Shown here: piece by piece, positions 7,533 through 16,677 of the stretch
Layout: each line of letters begins with the position of its first letter
Numbering within the stretch: position 1 is the first letter of the stretch
DNA from: CAZPWF01 sp964610775
GTDB lineage: Bacteria > Patescibacteriota > Saccharimonadia > Saccharimonadales > JACQNP01
Reading direction: 5' to 3'
Length of the DNA: 45,183 nucleotides
Assembly: GCA_964610775.1 (NCBI GenBank)
Contig: CAZSZC010000007.1
Coordinates: 1-45,183 of the forward strand
Notes under the pieces: model-generated
Told to the model about the DNA's origin: nothing
The model's database searches: none
Seen by the model: the letters and a program-made list of their open reading frames with translations, nothing else
Position numbers and translations under genes: made by a program

Positions 7533-7547
7533 TACCTCTGTTTATTT

Positions 7548-7622
<75 letters not shown>

Positions 7623-7628
7623 TTTTAG

Positions 7629-7657
7629 TTGAAAATAGTTTAGTAATCTGTTAGTAT
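7629..7657 (+). promoter_or_regulatory. Promoter of rpmG
   Basis: -35 TTGAAA (7629-7634), 17-base spacer, -10 TAGTAT (7652-7657). The ATG follows 9 bases later with no Shine-Dalgarno sequence, so the mRNA is probably leaderless or nearly so. Confidence 0.55.
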
Positions 7658-7666
7658 ATTCAAGTT

Positions 7667-7873
7667 ATGGCAAAAAAAGGCGACAAGCGAAAGACAGTTG
7701 GATTGGTATCAGAAGAAAGTGGTCATCGCCACTACTATACTGTAAAGAACACCATGAATACTCCTGATAAGTTAGAGTTACGTAAGTACGATCCAGTACT
7801 CCGTAAGCATGTTTTGTATGTTGAAACCAAGAAGAACTTAGGTCGAAACGAAGTAAAACCTCGTAAAAAATAG
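7667..7873 (+). CDS. rpmG: 50S ribosomal protein L33, zinc-free form
   Basis: Small large-subunit protein near the E site. The family pattern HRHYYTVKNTMNTPDKLELRKYDP is clear. The four zinc-binding Cys of the C+ form are all absent: the first pair is replaced in VSEESG and the second in YDPVLRKH. At 68 residues it is longer than usual (about 50-55) because of a basic tail ending NEVKPRKK. Monocistronic, with its own promoter and terminator. Confidence 0.93.
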   Translation: MAKKGDKRKTVGLVSEESGHRHYYTVKNTMNTPDKLELRKYDPVLRKHVLYVETKKNLGRNEVKPRKK

Positions 7874-7889
7874 TATTTACAAGCTGCAG

Positions 7890-7918
7890 ATAACCACCTA
7901 ATTGGTGGTTATTTTATT
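7890..7918 (+). terminator. Terminator after rpmG
   Basis: Stem ATAACCACC / GGTGGTTAT (7890-7898 with 7904-7912), loop TAATT, then TTTTATTT. It slightly overlaps the 3' end of the convergent GH15 gene. Confidence 0.88.
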
Positions 7919-9842
7919 TGGACAGGTCAAGAATAGTATTGATGAGCTCGGCGTGACTCCATACCAACGGAGTCACCGATATTGGTGAACCATCAGAAGG
8001 GTTAACCTGTTCAGCTAGCACTCCACTAGGTAGACGATGCTGTAATGTCCATTCTACAAGACGTCGGGCTAAATCAGGTTTATCGGCTCTCACGTAGTAT
8101 TGTGCTAACCAAAGCGTTGTTACAAACCAAGGATTTCCTAAATATGACGGTGATGATACAAAGTATCTGTCATGCTCATATCTAGGTGCACCGCCCGAAG
8201 GAGAGGTGTCGAGCATTGTCTCTTCTATCCTCTTTACGCTGTCGTGAATTGTCTCGCTATTTTTATGAAGACCAAACATCATTGCGCCATAAAAACTCGA
8301 AATATCTAAAGTGTTGTCAAATTCAAGAGAACCTTGTTGATTGAGCAGGTAACCCTTTCGGAAAGATCCAGTGTCACTATCAAAAAACACATCAGAACCG
8401 TTGAATATAGCTTCAGCGGCTGTTTTCCAAGCCAAAGCATCATCAGGATATTCAAACAGTTCGGCAAATTCAGTTGCGACTAACAATGCTTGGTATACGA
8501 CGGCTGTAGTGTATGTGGTTGTTAAAAACTTCTCTTCCCATAGATCATAGCTTGCATGCGGAAGTTGTGTCTGTTGATCGATAAATGTACTCAAAAAATG
8601 TGCAGCTGGTTGTATGAAAGTGTTATACAGGCTTTTAACAAAATCAGCATCGCTTGTTTGTTCGTAGTATTCACCAATCATATAGATAATAATTGCAGTT
8701 TCGTCTTCTTGAATAGCAAGTTCTTTATGATTTTTATGAAGCATTGGATGCCAAGTACTACCTATGGCACGGTCTGGCTGATACTTGTGCATAAGATAGC
8801 CGTCATTGGTTATAATATCTCTACAAAACTCAAAAAACTTTTTTGCTTCATCCGTAAAACCGAGTCTAATTAATGGCCATATTGCGTATGCACCGTCGCG
8901 GGGCCAGACGTAACTATAATAATCTCTACCGTAGTTGTATATTGAAGAGTCGCACGAGGCAATTATGCCGCCTCGCTTGTCGATGTGAGCCTTAATGATC
9001 ATTAGCGACTTCTTTGTTGCCTCTAAATACTCTTTGCTAACTTCATGTAGTCTGTTTGAGCCAATAGATAGCCAATTATGCCAATACTGTCTTGTGCTAG
9101 AAAGACGGCTTTCTAAACCTTCTTTCTTAATCTGATTATGTATTTGTTCAGCACGATATTGTGAATCAGCTGCAACAATCCAATAATTTAGCTGTGTTTC
9201 TTCTCTGGGCTTTAAGCTAATATTAAATCGTATGACCGAGTCAACACCTCCATGTTCAACTGCACTGCCTGACAGCTCGCCATCTTCAGCGTCCCGAAAA
9301 GTCCCTTCTTTACCTTCTATACCATAACTGCCAATTGCAAACTGATCGTATGCGTTGTTATCTTTGTCTGTGCCATATATCAGTAAACAGCAACGACCTT
9401 TGTAATCTAATATGTAGTGCTCGTCTGGGACGTATAAAGCCGTATCTGCGCGACCTGCGCTGGAAATTTGAAACACCTGATGCATGAATATCTTAACGCT
9501 ACGCTGTGAATCGCTTTGATTTGTGACACTTATACTGCGACAAAAGCTATTACTCCCACTATCAACGAAGTCATGAAATAGTAATTCGACTCGTAGGGTA
9601 TCGTTTTGAGCTCTTATGACACTGACTAATGCGTCTGATTCAAAATTAACACTTATATCCCATGTTCCGTCGTCAAGCCACGAAAACTTTTCGTCAACAT
9701 ATACTCCGATCATGTGGTGAACGCTTCGAGCTGTTGTTAGATTATCTAGTCCCACGTAAGGATAATAGAAATCGTGCACAAGACCATGTTCATTTAGCCC
9801 GACCGCCAAACTACCGTTACTAAGAATTACTGGACGAGCCAT
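7914..9842 (-). CDS. Glucoamylase-like glycoside hydrolase, family GH15
   Basis: A GH15-type protein expected to release glucose from alpha-glucan or oligosaccharide ends. The 642 residues hold an N-terminal beta-rich domain (about 1-260) and an (alpha/alpha)6 catalytic domain. Catalytic regions are visible: YVWPRDGAYAIWPL, the DLWEEKF block with a candidate general acid Glu, and PLVWSHAE with the second Glu near the C-terminus. There is no signal peptide, so it should act in the cytoplasm. The ATG at 9842 is preferred because AGGGG lies 5 bases upstream; an upstream ATG at 9860 is possible. Overlaps the GH57 gene by 23 bases, third gene of the glucan operon. Confidence 0.88.
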   Translation of the reverse strand: MARPVILSNGSLAVGLNEHGLVHDFYYPYVGLDNLTTARSVHHMIGVYVDEKFSWLDDGTWDISVNFESDALVSVIRAQNDTLRVELLFHDFVDSGSNSFCRSISVTNQSDSQRSVKIFMHQVFQISSAGRADTALYVPDEHYILDYKGRCCLLIYGTDKDNNAYDQFAIGSYGIEGKEGTFRDAEDGELSGSAVEHGGVDSVIRFNISLKPREETQLNYWIVAADSQYRAEQIHNQIKKEGLESRLSSTRQYWHNWLSIGSNRLHEVSKEYLEATKKSLMIIKAHIDKRGGIIASCDSSIYNYGRDYYSYVWPRDGAYAIWPLIRLGFTDEAKKFFEFCRDIITNDGYLMHKYQPDRAIGSTWHPMLHKNHKELAIQEDETAIIIYMIGEYYEQTSDADFVKSLYNTFIQPAAHFLSTFIDQQTQLPHASYDLWEEKFLTTTYTTAVVYQALLVATEFAELFEYPDDALAWKTAAEAIFNGSDVFFDSDTGSFRKGYLLNQQGSLEFDNTLDISSFYGAMMFGLHKNSETIHDSVKRIEETMLDTSPSGGAPRYEHDRYFVSSPSYLGNPWFVTTLWLAQYYVRADKPDLARRLVEWTLQHRLPSGVLAEQVNPSDGSPISVTPLVWSHAELINTILDLSK

Positions 9843-11046
9843 AACCACCCCTGTGCTCATTTAGACGGTAAACTAGATCATGGTAAACATTGTTATAACT
9901 TATAAATGCTTCGTAAGGATCGTCATAGGGACTGAAATAAGCATGAATATCACCATCACTAAACCACTTAGTGCACATATAATAAAAATGATCCGAGGTT
10001 TGTAACTTACGCCAGTCTTCAATAAGTTCCCAGTTGTTCGTAGCCAAAATACTATCACCTAGATCGTACAAATTATGAATTGCTTGTTGTTGCATTGCAT
10101 TACCCAGCCATGCGCTAAGATCTCGCTCAGCATCTGCCCATGTGACTGTATGAGGAATATCAATTTGGTCTGTTGGTTCGAATGATTCGGCTGCTTGCGA
10201 CACAGTCATAAATGTATTCTTGTCGTTATGTAACCATTTCTCTGGAAGATGGTTCAGGAAGTTAAATATTCCAGACTCTCCCCACTGGTGCTCGCCAAAT
10301 GTTTCGTAATCCATAAATAAGTTGAATATGTCGCCCTCAGTATTATTGAGCCAGTGGGTAAACTTATCTGCGGTTAGTGGCCACTCTGACCAGTTTTTGT
10401 CGCCGAATCTAAAGGCAATATCATCACTAAGCTTATAGTTTTTGAGTAGTAATTTTATATTTTCTGTCCCTTGTGGCCTATATACATGATTTGAATTACG
10501 CCAACCCAAAATTGTATCCCAACCTTCAGCCAATATAACTTTATAACCGGCTTCATCTGCCCAAGATGCTAAATCATTGTTGTAGGCAAGCTCGGTGTTA
10601 CGAAAAGCCGTAGGCGTTTGCCCGAATAGTAACTTAATCTTGTCTTGATGCATCCGAACTTGTGTCTCAAATTCTTGTCTATTATAAAAAAATGCCAGAG
10701 AATGATGATAGGTTTCGGCTACGATCTCAACGCGACCAGTTTTGATCAGTTCTTGAAATGACCATAATGCTTCTGGAGCCCAAGCTTCTAGTTGTTCTAA
10801 TACAGTTCCGGTTATAGAAAGGCTAATTTTAAATTCTGGATATGTGTGCAAAAGTTCCAAAAGCTTACGGTTTGTTGGAATATAGGATTTCTGAGCTACT
10901 TTACGAAGTATGTCGGCATTGTTTGTTTTGTTGCCTGGTTGGCTAGAAAAGTAAGTATGATCTTGAGATACGTCAAAGATTTGATATGGCTTTACTCGAT
11001 AAGGCTGGTGTACGTGAAGGTAAAGAACTATGGCTTTTTGATTCAT
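9820..11046 (-). CDS. GH57-family alpha-glucan hydrolase or transferase
   Basis: GH57 enzymes act on alpha-1,4 or alpha-1,6 glucans. The 408 residues carry the conserved regions: HVHQPYR near the start (HQP at 13-15), the nucleophile region FRNTELAYN (Glu152) and the acid region MDYETFGEHQW (Asp246). No signal peptide is present. Amylase, amylopullulanase and branching activities cannot be told apart from motifs alone; the length fits the shorter amylase group. Its start overlaps the glycosyltransferase stop by 4 bases (ATGA), so the two are translationally coupled. Confidence 0.88.
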   Translation of the reverse strand: MNQKAIVLYLHVHQPYRVKPYQIFDVSQDHTYFSSQPGNKTNNADILRKVAQKSYIPTNRKLLELLHTYPEFKISLSITGTVLEQLEAWAPEALWSFQELIKTGRVEIVAETYHHSLAFFYNRQEFETQVRMHQDKIKLLFGQTPTAFRNTELAYNNDLASWADEAGYKVILAEGWDTILGWRNSNHVYRPQGTENIKLLLKNYKLSDDIAFRFGDKNWSEWPLTADKFTHWLNNTEGDIFNLFMDYETFGEHQWGESGIFNFLNHLPEKWLHNDKNTFMTVSQAAESFEPTDQIDIPHTVTWADAERDLSAWLGNAMQQQAIHNLYDLGDSILATNNWELIEDWRKLQTSDHFYYMCTKWFSDGDIHAYFSPYDDPYEAFISYNNVYHDLVYRLNEHRGGYGSSSNS

Positions 11047-12248
11047 GCTGCTACTCGCTCTGTATGTGATTGGTATAAAAACTTGAGCTGATCAGCTGCG
11101 CTATGCCAAGACAGGCTAGCGTGCTCTTTTACTGCACTTTCACTAAGAACCTCTTGTAAGCTTGTATTGTTAACAACCGCTAGAATGTCGTCAGCCATCT
11201 TAATGGTATCCCAGTAGTCAACTTTTAAGCAGTTGGCAAATATCTCTGATACGCCAGACTGGTGGGTTATTAATGATGGAGTCCCATAGCCTGCGGCTTC
11301 TAGTGGGGTTAGCCCAAACGGTTCGGATACAGATGGCATCACGAATAAATCACCGATGGCAAAGGCGTCACGCCACTGTTTCCCACGTAAAAAACCAGTA
11401 AAGATAACATTTTTTGATATTCCAAGACTCGCAGACAAGTCTATTAATTCAGAATATTGTTCCCCAGCACCTACTATTAAGAAAATAACTTTGGGGTTAC
11501 GTTCAATAACTAACTTAGCAGCATGAAGTAGATTCGTAAGGCCTTTTTGAATTGTGAGACGCCCGACATTAGTAACTACTTTGTAACCTTGTAGCTTCAG
11601 GTAACTCAAGTACACAAAATCATTATCTTGAGTGATCGGTTCGAACATATCCAGGTCGAGACTGTTATGTACTACTTGAATTTTGCCAGCCGGTATACCG
11701 TACTCCTTTACAATTGAGCGTTTAGTATGTTCGCTGACTGCGATTATCTGATCAGCCATCAAAAAAGACATGTGTTCAATTTCGTGTACTAGGGGATTTC
11801 CGAGCGAGTTACCTGCACGGTCGTGTTCAATGGAATGAACATGTAAAATTAATGGTTTGCCAGTTTTTTGCTTCGCTCTTACACCCGCTCTAAAGGTAAG
11901 CCAATCGTGAGCGTGAATTATGTCAAACTCTCGGCCTTCTATAATTGTTTCAATAGAGTCTTCATATAAATGTTGTTGTTCAAAAATATTTAGCCATTCT
12001 TCCGAACCGTCATCGTAAACATATTTGTAGCTATCGTAAGCAATTCCAGACTTAATAACGTCACTAACATTTTGGGGTTTAGCGGCGATAATGGACATGA
12101 ATGGTGCGTCATGATTTGCCTCGTAAGGAAGTATAAAATCAATATCAACCCCATTATTAGCTAGTGCTTTACATAGCTGATAGCAGGCAACACCAAGACC
12201 ACCACTATTATGTGGCGGAAGTTCCCACCCTAACATCAGTATTTTCAT
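11043..12248 (-). CDS. Glycosyltransferase GT4/GT5-type, probable glycogen synthase
   Basis: A GT-B glycosyltransferase of 401 residues. The N-terminus MLGWELPPHNSGGLGVACYQL has the sugar-nucleotide GGLG loop typical of glycogen/starch synthases and related GT4 enzymes. The C-terminal half has NVGRLTIQKGL and the E(x7)E-type block SEPFGLTPLEAAGYG. First gene of a three-gene minus-strand operon with GH57 and GH15 enzymes, which supports a role in making a cytoplasmic alpha-glucan. The donor sugar cannot be fixed from the sequence. Confidence 0.82.
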   Translation of the reverse strand: MKILMLGWELPPHNSGGLGVACYQLCKALANNGVDIDFILPYEANHDAPFMSIIAAKPQNVSDVIKSGIAYDSYKYVYDDGSEEWLNIFEQQHLYEDSIETIIEGREFDIIHAHDWLTFRAGVRAKQKTGKPLILHVHSIEHDRAGNSLGNPLVHEIEHMSFLMADQIIAVSEHTKRSIVKEYGIPAGKIQVVHNSLDLDMFEPITQDNDFVYLSYLKLQGYKVVTNVGRLTIQKGLTNLLHAAKLVIERNPKVIFLIVGAGEQYSELIDLSASLGISKNVIFTGFLRGKQWRDAFAIGDLFVMPSVSEPFGLTPLEAAGYGTPSLITHQSGVSEIFANCLKVDYWDTIKMADDILAVVNNTSLQEVLSESAVKEHASLSWHSAADQLKFLYQSHTERVAA

Positions 12249-12280
12249 TTATTTTTATGTCCCCGTAAATGTACTTACTC

Positions 12281-12309
12281 ATTATAAGTAGTGAAAAGCA
12301 TAAACGCAA
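12281..12309 (-). promoter_or_regulatory. Promoter of the glucan operon
   Basis: On the minus strand: -35 TTGCGT, 17-base spacer, -10 TATAAT (plus-strand positions 12304-12309 and 12281-12286). Expected +1 is near 12274, giving a 5' leader of about 26 bases. Divergent from the typA promoter. Confidence 0.7.
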
Positions 12310-12372
12310 CAATTTTTAACAGATAAAATGGACATTTTTTAGTTCTTATGTTATTATCAATTAAATCCAAGA

Positions 12373-12378
12373 TATAAT
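12373..12378 (+). promoter_or_regulatory. -10 box of typA
   Basis: TATAAT lies 11 bases before the TTG start of typA; no clear -35 and no Shine-Dalgarno sequence. Confidence 0.5.
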
Positions 12379-12389
12379 TAGGTTAAATT

Positions 12390-14213
12390 TTGATAAATTC
12401 AAAGAGTATTCGCAACATTGCTGTTATTGCCCACGTTGACCATGGAAAGACCACGCTCGTCGATGGGCTTCTTAAGCAATCCAATGTTTTTAGAGACAAT
12501 CAGGCTGAAATGGCTCAAGACTTGATCATGGATAGTGGTGACCAAGAAAAAGAACGCGGCATCACAATTACCGCCAAAATCACTGCGGTGCAACACGATG
12601 ATTTCAGAATTAATATTATAGATACACCTGGTCATGCTGATTTTGGCGGTGAAGTTGAACGAACCCTGAATATGGCCGATGGTTGTTTGTTGATTGTTGA
12701 TGCCCAAGAGGGGCCGATGCCACAAACAAAATTCGTTCTGACCAAGGCTTTGATGAACGGACTTAAGCCAATTGTCGTGATCAACAAAATAGATAAGCCA
12801 GGTAGTCGTATATCCGAAGTTGAGGATGAGCTAGCAGATCTATTCCTTGAGCTCGCTATACACGAGGACCAACTTCACTACCCAGTATATTATGCAATTG
12901 GACGCAGTGGTAAAGCTTGGGCTGCTATACCTGACGACATTGAATCTCCTGCTGATCTTACAGTACTTTTTGATGGAATTATCGAGCATGTACCTGCGCC
13001 TAAGGTTGAATCAGAAAAACCATTCCAGATGATGGTAACTGCACTAAGTTGGGATTCATTTCAAGGCAAGTATGTTATAGGTAGAATATCGCGAGGCGAG
13101 GTTAAGTCAGGTCAGCAAGTAGCGTTATGTAAAAAGGATGGCTCGGCCACAAAAGCCAAAGTAGAAAAGATATACAATCATCAAGGTTTGATAAAGCTTG
13201 AAATACCAATAGCTTATGCTGGTGATATAGTAAGCCTGACTGGTATTGGAGATGCGCAAATTGGCGAAACAATTGCCGATGTTGATCAGCCCGAAGCTTT
13301 GCCAGTTCTAGAAGTTGAGGCCCCAACCCTTAAGATATACCTGGGACCCAACACATCGCCTTTCAAAGGGCTTGAAGGTGAGTTCTCAACCAGTCGTCAA
13401 ATTGGAGAAAGGCTCGAGAAAGAACTTGAAACCAATATTGGACTCGAAGTTGAACCTAATGGAATTGGCTTTTTAGTTGCAGGCCGTGGCGAACTACACT
13501 TAGGGGTTCTTATCGAGACTATGCGTCGAGAAGGCTATGAGTTTGAGGTTGGTCGTCCACAGGTTGTTACTCGTGAAGAAAAAGGACAAGTGGTTGAGCC
13601 GATAGAAGAAGTAACCATTGAAGTTCCGCCCGAACATGTCGGAAGTGTTCAATCAGAACTAGGGAAACGAAGAGCTGAACTTAAGGATCAGTTTACTAGC
13701 TCCAAGGGAGTAGTAAAGCTATTGTATGAGATTCCAACTAGAACTCTGCTAGGGGCAAGAAATATCTTAGTTACAAATACAAAGGGAACTATAATAATGA
13801 ATAGCTTGACCATTGGTTATCAACCTATAGGGCCTTCAATCGCGCAACAAAGAAATGGCGTGCTTGTTGCATGGGAAACTGGCACTACTACAGCATATTC
13901 TCTACAAACCGCCGAAGAACGTGGTACCTGCTTTGTCGATGCCGGAGTAAAGGTTTATGCCGGCCAGATAGTTGGACTCAACACACGCGGTGATGACATG
14001 GAAATAAATGTCGTCAAAGAGAAGCACCTTACTAATATGCGTAGCAGTAGTAGTGATGGAGTAGTTCAGCTTACGCCACCTGTAGTATTCAGCCTAGAAC
14101 AATGTCTTGATTTTCTTGAAAATGATGAATTACTTGAAGTGACTCCAGAGAACCTACGACTTCGCAAAAAAGAGCTAGACCCAAATAAGCGCAAGCGTCA
14201 AAACAAAAAATAA
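12390..14213 (+). CDS. typA: Ribosome-associated GTPase TypA/BipA
   Basis: Translational GTPase that binds the ribosome in the EF-G site and aids subunit assembly and stress growth. At 607 residues it has the family's usual length. The G motifs are clear: AHVDHGKTTL (G1), DTPGHADFGGEVER (G3) and INKIDKPGSR (G4). EF-G-like domains II, III and V follow, then the TypA-specific C-terminal domain. The start is TTG at 12390, chosen because the protein there begins two residues before the conserved SIRNIAVIAHV block and no in-frame ATG precedes it. It stands alone between the divergent glucan operon and the convergent diacylglycerol-kinase-like gene. Confidence 0.94.
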   Translation: MINSKSIRNIAVIAHVDHGKTTLVDGLLKQSNVFRDNQAEMAQDLIMDSGDQEKERGITITAKITAVQHDDFRINIIDTPGHADFGGEVERTLNMADGCLLIVDAQEGPMPQTKFVLTKALMNGLKPIVVINKIDKPGSRISEVEDELADLFLELAIHEDQLHYPVYYAIGRSGKAWAAIPDDIESPADLTVLFDGIIEHVPAPKVESEKPFQMMVTALSWDSFQGKYVIGRISRGEVKSGQQVALCKKDGSATKAKVEKIYNHQGLIKLEIPIAYAGDIVSLTGIGDAQIGETIADVDQPEALPVLEVEAPTLKIYLGPNTSPFKGLEGEFSTSRQIGERLEKELETNIGLEVEPNGIGFLVAGRGELHLGVLIETMRREGYEFEVGRPQVVTREEKGQVVEPIEEVTIEVPPEHVGSVQSELGKRRAELKDQFTSSKGVVKLLYEIPTRTLLGARNILVTNTKGTIIMNSLTIGYQPIGPSIAQQRNGVLVAWETGTTTAYSLQTAEERGTCFVDAGVKVYAGQIVGLNTRGDDMEINVVKEKHLTNMRSSSSDGVVQLTPPVVFSLEQCLDFLENDELLEVTPENLRLRKKELDPNKRKRQNKK

Positions 14214-14260
14214 TAGCAATCAAAAAGCGAAGTCATTTAGTTATACATTGTTAGTAGTTT

Positions 14261-15214
14261 TTATACTGCAGGACGCAATGTTTGAAAGGTGTTCTGATGC
14301 ATGTTAACAGTAAGAATTGAGCCTGGTTCAAGATAATCGTGTTCACCATCGAGTTGTATGGGTATTGGGGCTGTTTCTGATGAAAATACTACAGTATCGT
14401 TTGGCTTTCGCTCTGATGCAAGCGAACCAGTCATTAGCCCACGTAAAATACCAGGCAGATTGCGTACAAAAGCTTCAGATTCAATTTCATAGCATACGAC
14501 TTGTGGATCGTGTTGTTCTAGTGAATCACCATTAAGCGTAAATGTACCTGCTAAGCTATGCCCGGCTGAATAGAGGAGCTCCTTTGAGATATGGTTGGAG
14601 TTGCCGCGCGTATACTGAATATCTTCCCGTAAATGGCGAGCTACAGTAGCGCCAATAACGCCACCCTCCAGAACGCGCATAAGACCATTCAGGTGTTCAC
14701 TACCAGGAATAGTTGCTCTTGCTGTACGCACGAATCGTCCATTTACCGCTTCGCCACTATACGCCGTTAAGCCAATACCGGCATAATTAACCGCAGTGCC
14801 ATAAGTGCGACCGTTGACGGTTATATCTAAAGTATTAACGGGTACCCGATCTCCATGAATTAGTAGACCTAGAAGCCTGCCGCCTCGAAGCATATTTTGC
14901 TTGCCTTGATATGTCCGTGCACCATCGCATGAGTTTCCGCCCTTTACTGGAACAATATCAATATTTTTAATAACAGCCAATCTAACAGCCTCTACTGCAG
15001 TCCTTAGTTGACCGTCACCTCCGCCAACAATAATAGTAGAACCTTCCTCGATCTGACTAGCTAGGTCCTCAGCATTATCCTTTATGTTCGGGTAGTGACT
15101 TTCAATGATATTAGTTCGATAATCGCGCAACATGGATTCAACGCTTCTCAAAGCTTTTTGAGCACGAGAAGAAACTGGATTTTTATATACGATGATTTTT
15201 CGATCATTCAACAT
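14261..15214 (-). CDS. Diacylglycerol kinase-like lipid kinase
   Basis: Belongs to the DAGK catalytic-domain family, soluble enzymes that phosphorylate diacylglycerol or related lipids. The 317 residues show the start IIVYKNPVSSRAQKAL and the nucleotide-binding loop VGGGDGQ (about 63-69), where family members usually have GGGDGT. Later blocks include VKGGNSCDGA and AVNYAGIGL. The ATG at 15214 is used because TATAAT with an extended TG motif ends 9 bases upstream; an upstream in-frame ATG at 15256 adds 14 hydrophobic residues that look like non-coding sequence. Convergent with typA. Confidence 0.78.
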   Translation of the reverse strand: MLNDRKIIVYKNPVSSRAQKALRSVESMLRDYRTNIIESHYPNIKDNAEDLASQIEEGSTIIVGGGDGQLRTAVEAVRLAVIKNIDIVPVKGGNSCDGARTYQGKQNMLRGGRLLGLLIHGDRVPVNTLDITVNGRTYGTAVNYAGIGLTAYSGEAVNGRFVRTARATIPGSEHLNGLMRVLEGGVIGATVARHLREDIQYTRGNSNHISKELLYSAGHSLAGTFTLNGDSLEQHDPQVVCYEIESEAFVRNLPGILRGLMTGSLASERKPNDTVVFSSETAPIPIQLDGEHDYLEPGSILTVNMHQNTFQTLRPAV

Positions 15215-15378
15215 ATCAAAAAGATTATACCACAATATGTAGATCTGTATTGTCAAATTTATGTAACTCTAATCATACTTTTAAATGCAATTAAAAAATA
15301 CGGGACGCGACGTATATAGAATCTTATATTGATTGTACTTAGAATAGTTTGATATATTTTAGTAATAAAAGGCACTAT

Positions 15379-15816
15379 CTAAATAACGGAAACGATCGGT
15401 ATTTTATTACTCCTGACACTATCCGTAAAAACCTCTATAAATATTTGAGCAAACTCAACTTCCGTTGAGTCAACCTCATCCTGATGGATAATTTTGTTTA
15501 TAGTGTCTTGTACAAAAAGCGCAGATTGTCGTATCTGTAGAGCCATCGACTCTGCTGGACCCTCTTGTGTAATAAAGGGTATTAGAGAAGTAAAATAGGC
15601 TTGTGCATGATCTTCGCTCATTTCCTCAATTTGCGGAGGTGCAATATACCAATAAGCCCTTGTAAGCTGTTCTCGGTTAGTAATTATTCCGGTTATGCTA
15701 TACGAAACCAACGAACTATATGCTGTTTCGAGTGTTTGTATTGGATTATCTATATCGGGAGACTGTGATCGTTCAGGATTATTCTCATCAAAATACGGAA
15801 ACTCAGATGTACTCAT
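15379..15816 (-). CDS. Hypothetical acidic protein
   Basis: A 145-residue protein starting MSTSEFPYFDENN; family not recognised. It is acidic and predicted mainly helical, with no Cys and no membrane segment. A TAAAAT box ends 6 bases before the ATG at 15816, so it may be leaderless; the in-frame GTG at 15822 falls inside the expected promoter region. It is downstream of tRNA-Trp on the same strand and could also be read from that promoter. Confidence 0.6.
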   Translation of the reverse strand: MSTSEFPYFDENNPERSQSPDIDNPIQTLETAYSSLVSYSITGIITNREQLTRAYWYIAPPQIEEMSEDHAQAYFTSLIPFITQEGPAESMALQIRQSALFVQDTINKIIHQDEVDSTEVEFAQIFIEVFTDSVRSNKIPIVSVI

Positions 15817-15839
15817 ATTCACATTTTATCACCAAAGCT

Positions 15840-15915
15840 TGGCAGGGGAGACAGGACTTGAACCTGCGACACCCGGTTTTGGAGACCGGTGCTCTACCAA
15901 CTGAGCTACTCCCCT
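15840..15915 (-). tRNA. tRNA-Trp (anticodon CCA)
   Basis: On the minus strand: acceptor AGGGGAG / CTCCCCT, D arm GCTCAGTTGGTAGAGC, anticodon stem CCGGT / ACCGG around loop CTCCAAA (anticodon CCA), discriminator G and encoded CCA (plus strand TGG at 15840-15842). Confidence 0.96.
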
Positions 15916-15945
15916 TAATCGTATTCAATTGTGAATACAGGCTTC

Positions 15946-15974
15946 ATAATAGAGTAGTCGATCAGTTTTGTCAC
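15946..15974 (-). promoter_or_regulatory. Promoter of tRNA-Trp
   Basis: Minus strand: -35 GTGACA (15969-15974), 17-base spacer, -10 TATTAT (15946-15951). Between it and the tRNA is an inverted repeat GTATTC / GAATAC (15921-15938). Confidence 0.55.
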
Positions 15975-16020
15975 CTGTTGGCTCTTTATAATTTGATCTA
16001 AATCTGTTATACATGATGTG

Positions 16021-16677
16021 ATGAATAAGTACGTAGTTAATCGTCCAGCCCTAATTATGCTTTATGGGTTTCCAGGATCTGGAAAAACTTACTTTGCTAG
16101 ACAACTGGCAGATAGTCTTAAAGGTGTTCATCTGCAGAGTGATAAAGTTCGTAATGAATTATTTGAAGACCCTCGTTACGATAAACAAGAAACTGAAATT
16201 GTTTCACATCTTATGCTGTATATGGCTGAAGAATTTTTGCGTGCTGGGCTAAGTGTTGTCTACGATGCTGACTGTTCGCGCGCTAAAGATCGACGAGACA
16301 TAAGAGAAGTTGCCTATAGCACAAAAGCTCTACCAATGCTTGTATGGCTACAAATAGATATTGAGAGTGCATTTAGTCGTGTAGTAAAACGTGATAAGCG
16401 CAAGACAGACGATAAATATGCAAAACCAATGGATAGAACAAGTTTTGAAGAGCTAATAAATAAGATGCAAAACCCAACACAATCCGAAGAATATGTTGTA
16501 ATTAGTGGGAAACACCACTATCAAACTCAGCAGAACGCCGTTACAAAACGATTGTATGATGCTGGTCTTCTATCTGTTGAAGATGCTCAGACAGGTCTAG
16601 TGAAACCGGGTCTGGTTAATTTAGTACCTGGGTATGGTCGTGTCGACAATGCACGTAGGAATATATCTATACGCTAA
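16021..16677 (+). CDS. P-loop kinase, AAA_33 / zeta-like ATPase
   Basis: A 218-residue nucleotide-binding protein with Walker A GFPGSGKT at residues 16-23 and a following LQSDKVRNELF block, the pattern of small-molecule or polynucleotide kinases of the AAA_33 / zeta-toxin-like group. DADCSRAKDRRDIREVA fits the second conserved region. The substrate is unknown. An in-frame GTG at 16018 is an alternative start. It overlaps the next gene by one base, so it is probably in one operon with the YgjP-like peptidase and the histidine kinase. No antitoxin partner is seen, so a toxin role is not supported. Confidence 0.72.
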   Translation: MNKYVVNRPALIMLYGFPGSGKTYFARQLADSLKGVHLQSDKVRNELFEDPRYDKQETEIVSHLMLYMAEEFLRAGLSVVYDADCSRAKDRRDIREVAYSTKALPMLVWLQIDIESAFSRVVKRDKRKTDDKYAKPMDRTSFEELINKMQNPTQSEEYVVISGKHHYQTQQNAVTKRLYDAGLLSVEDAQTGLVKPGLVNLVPGYGRVDNARRNISIR

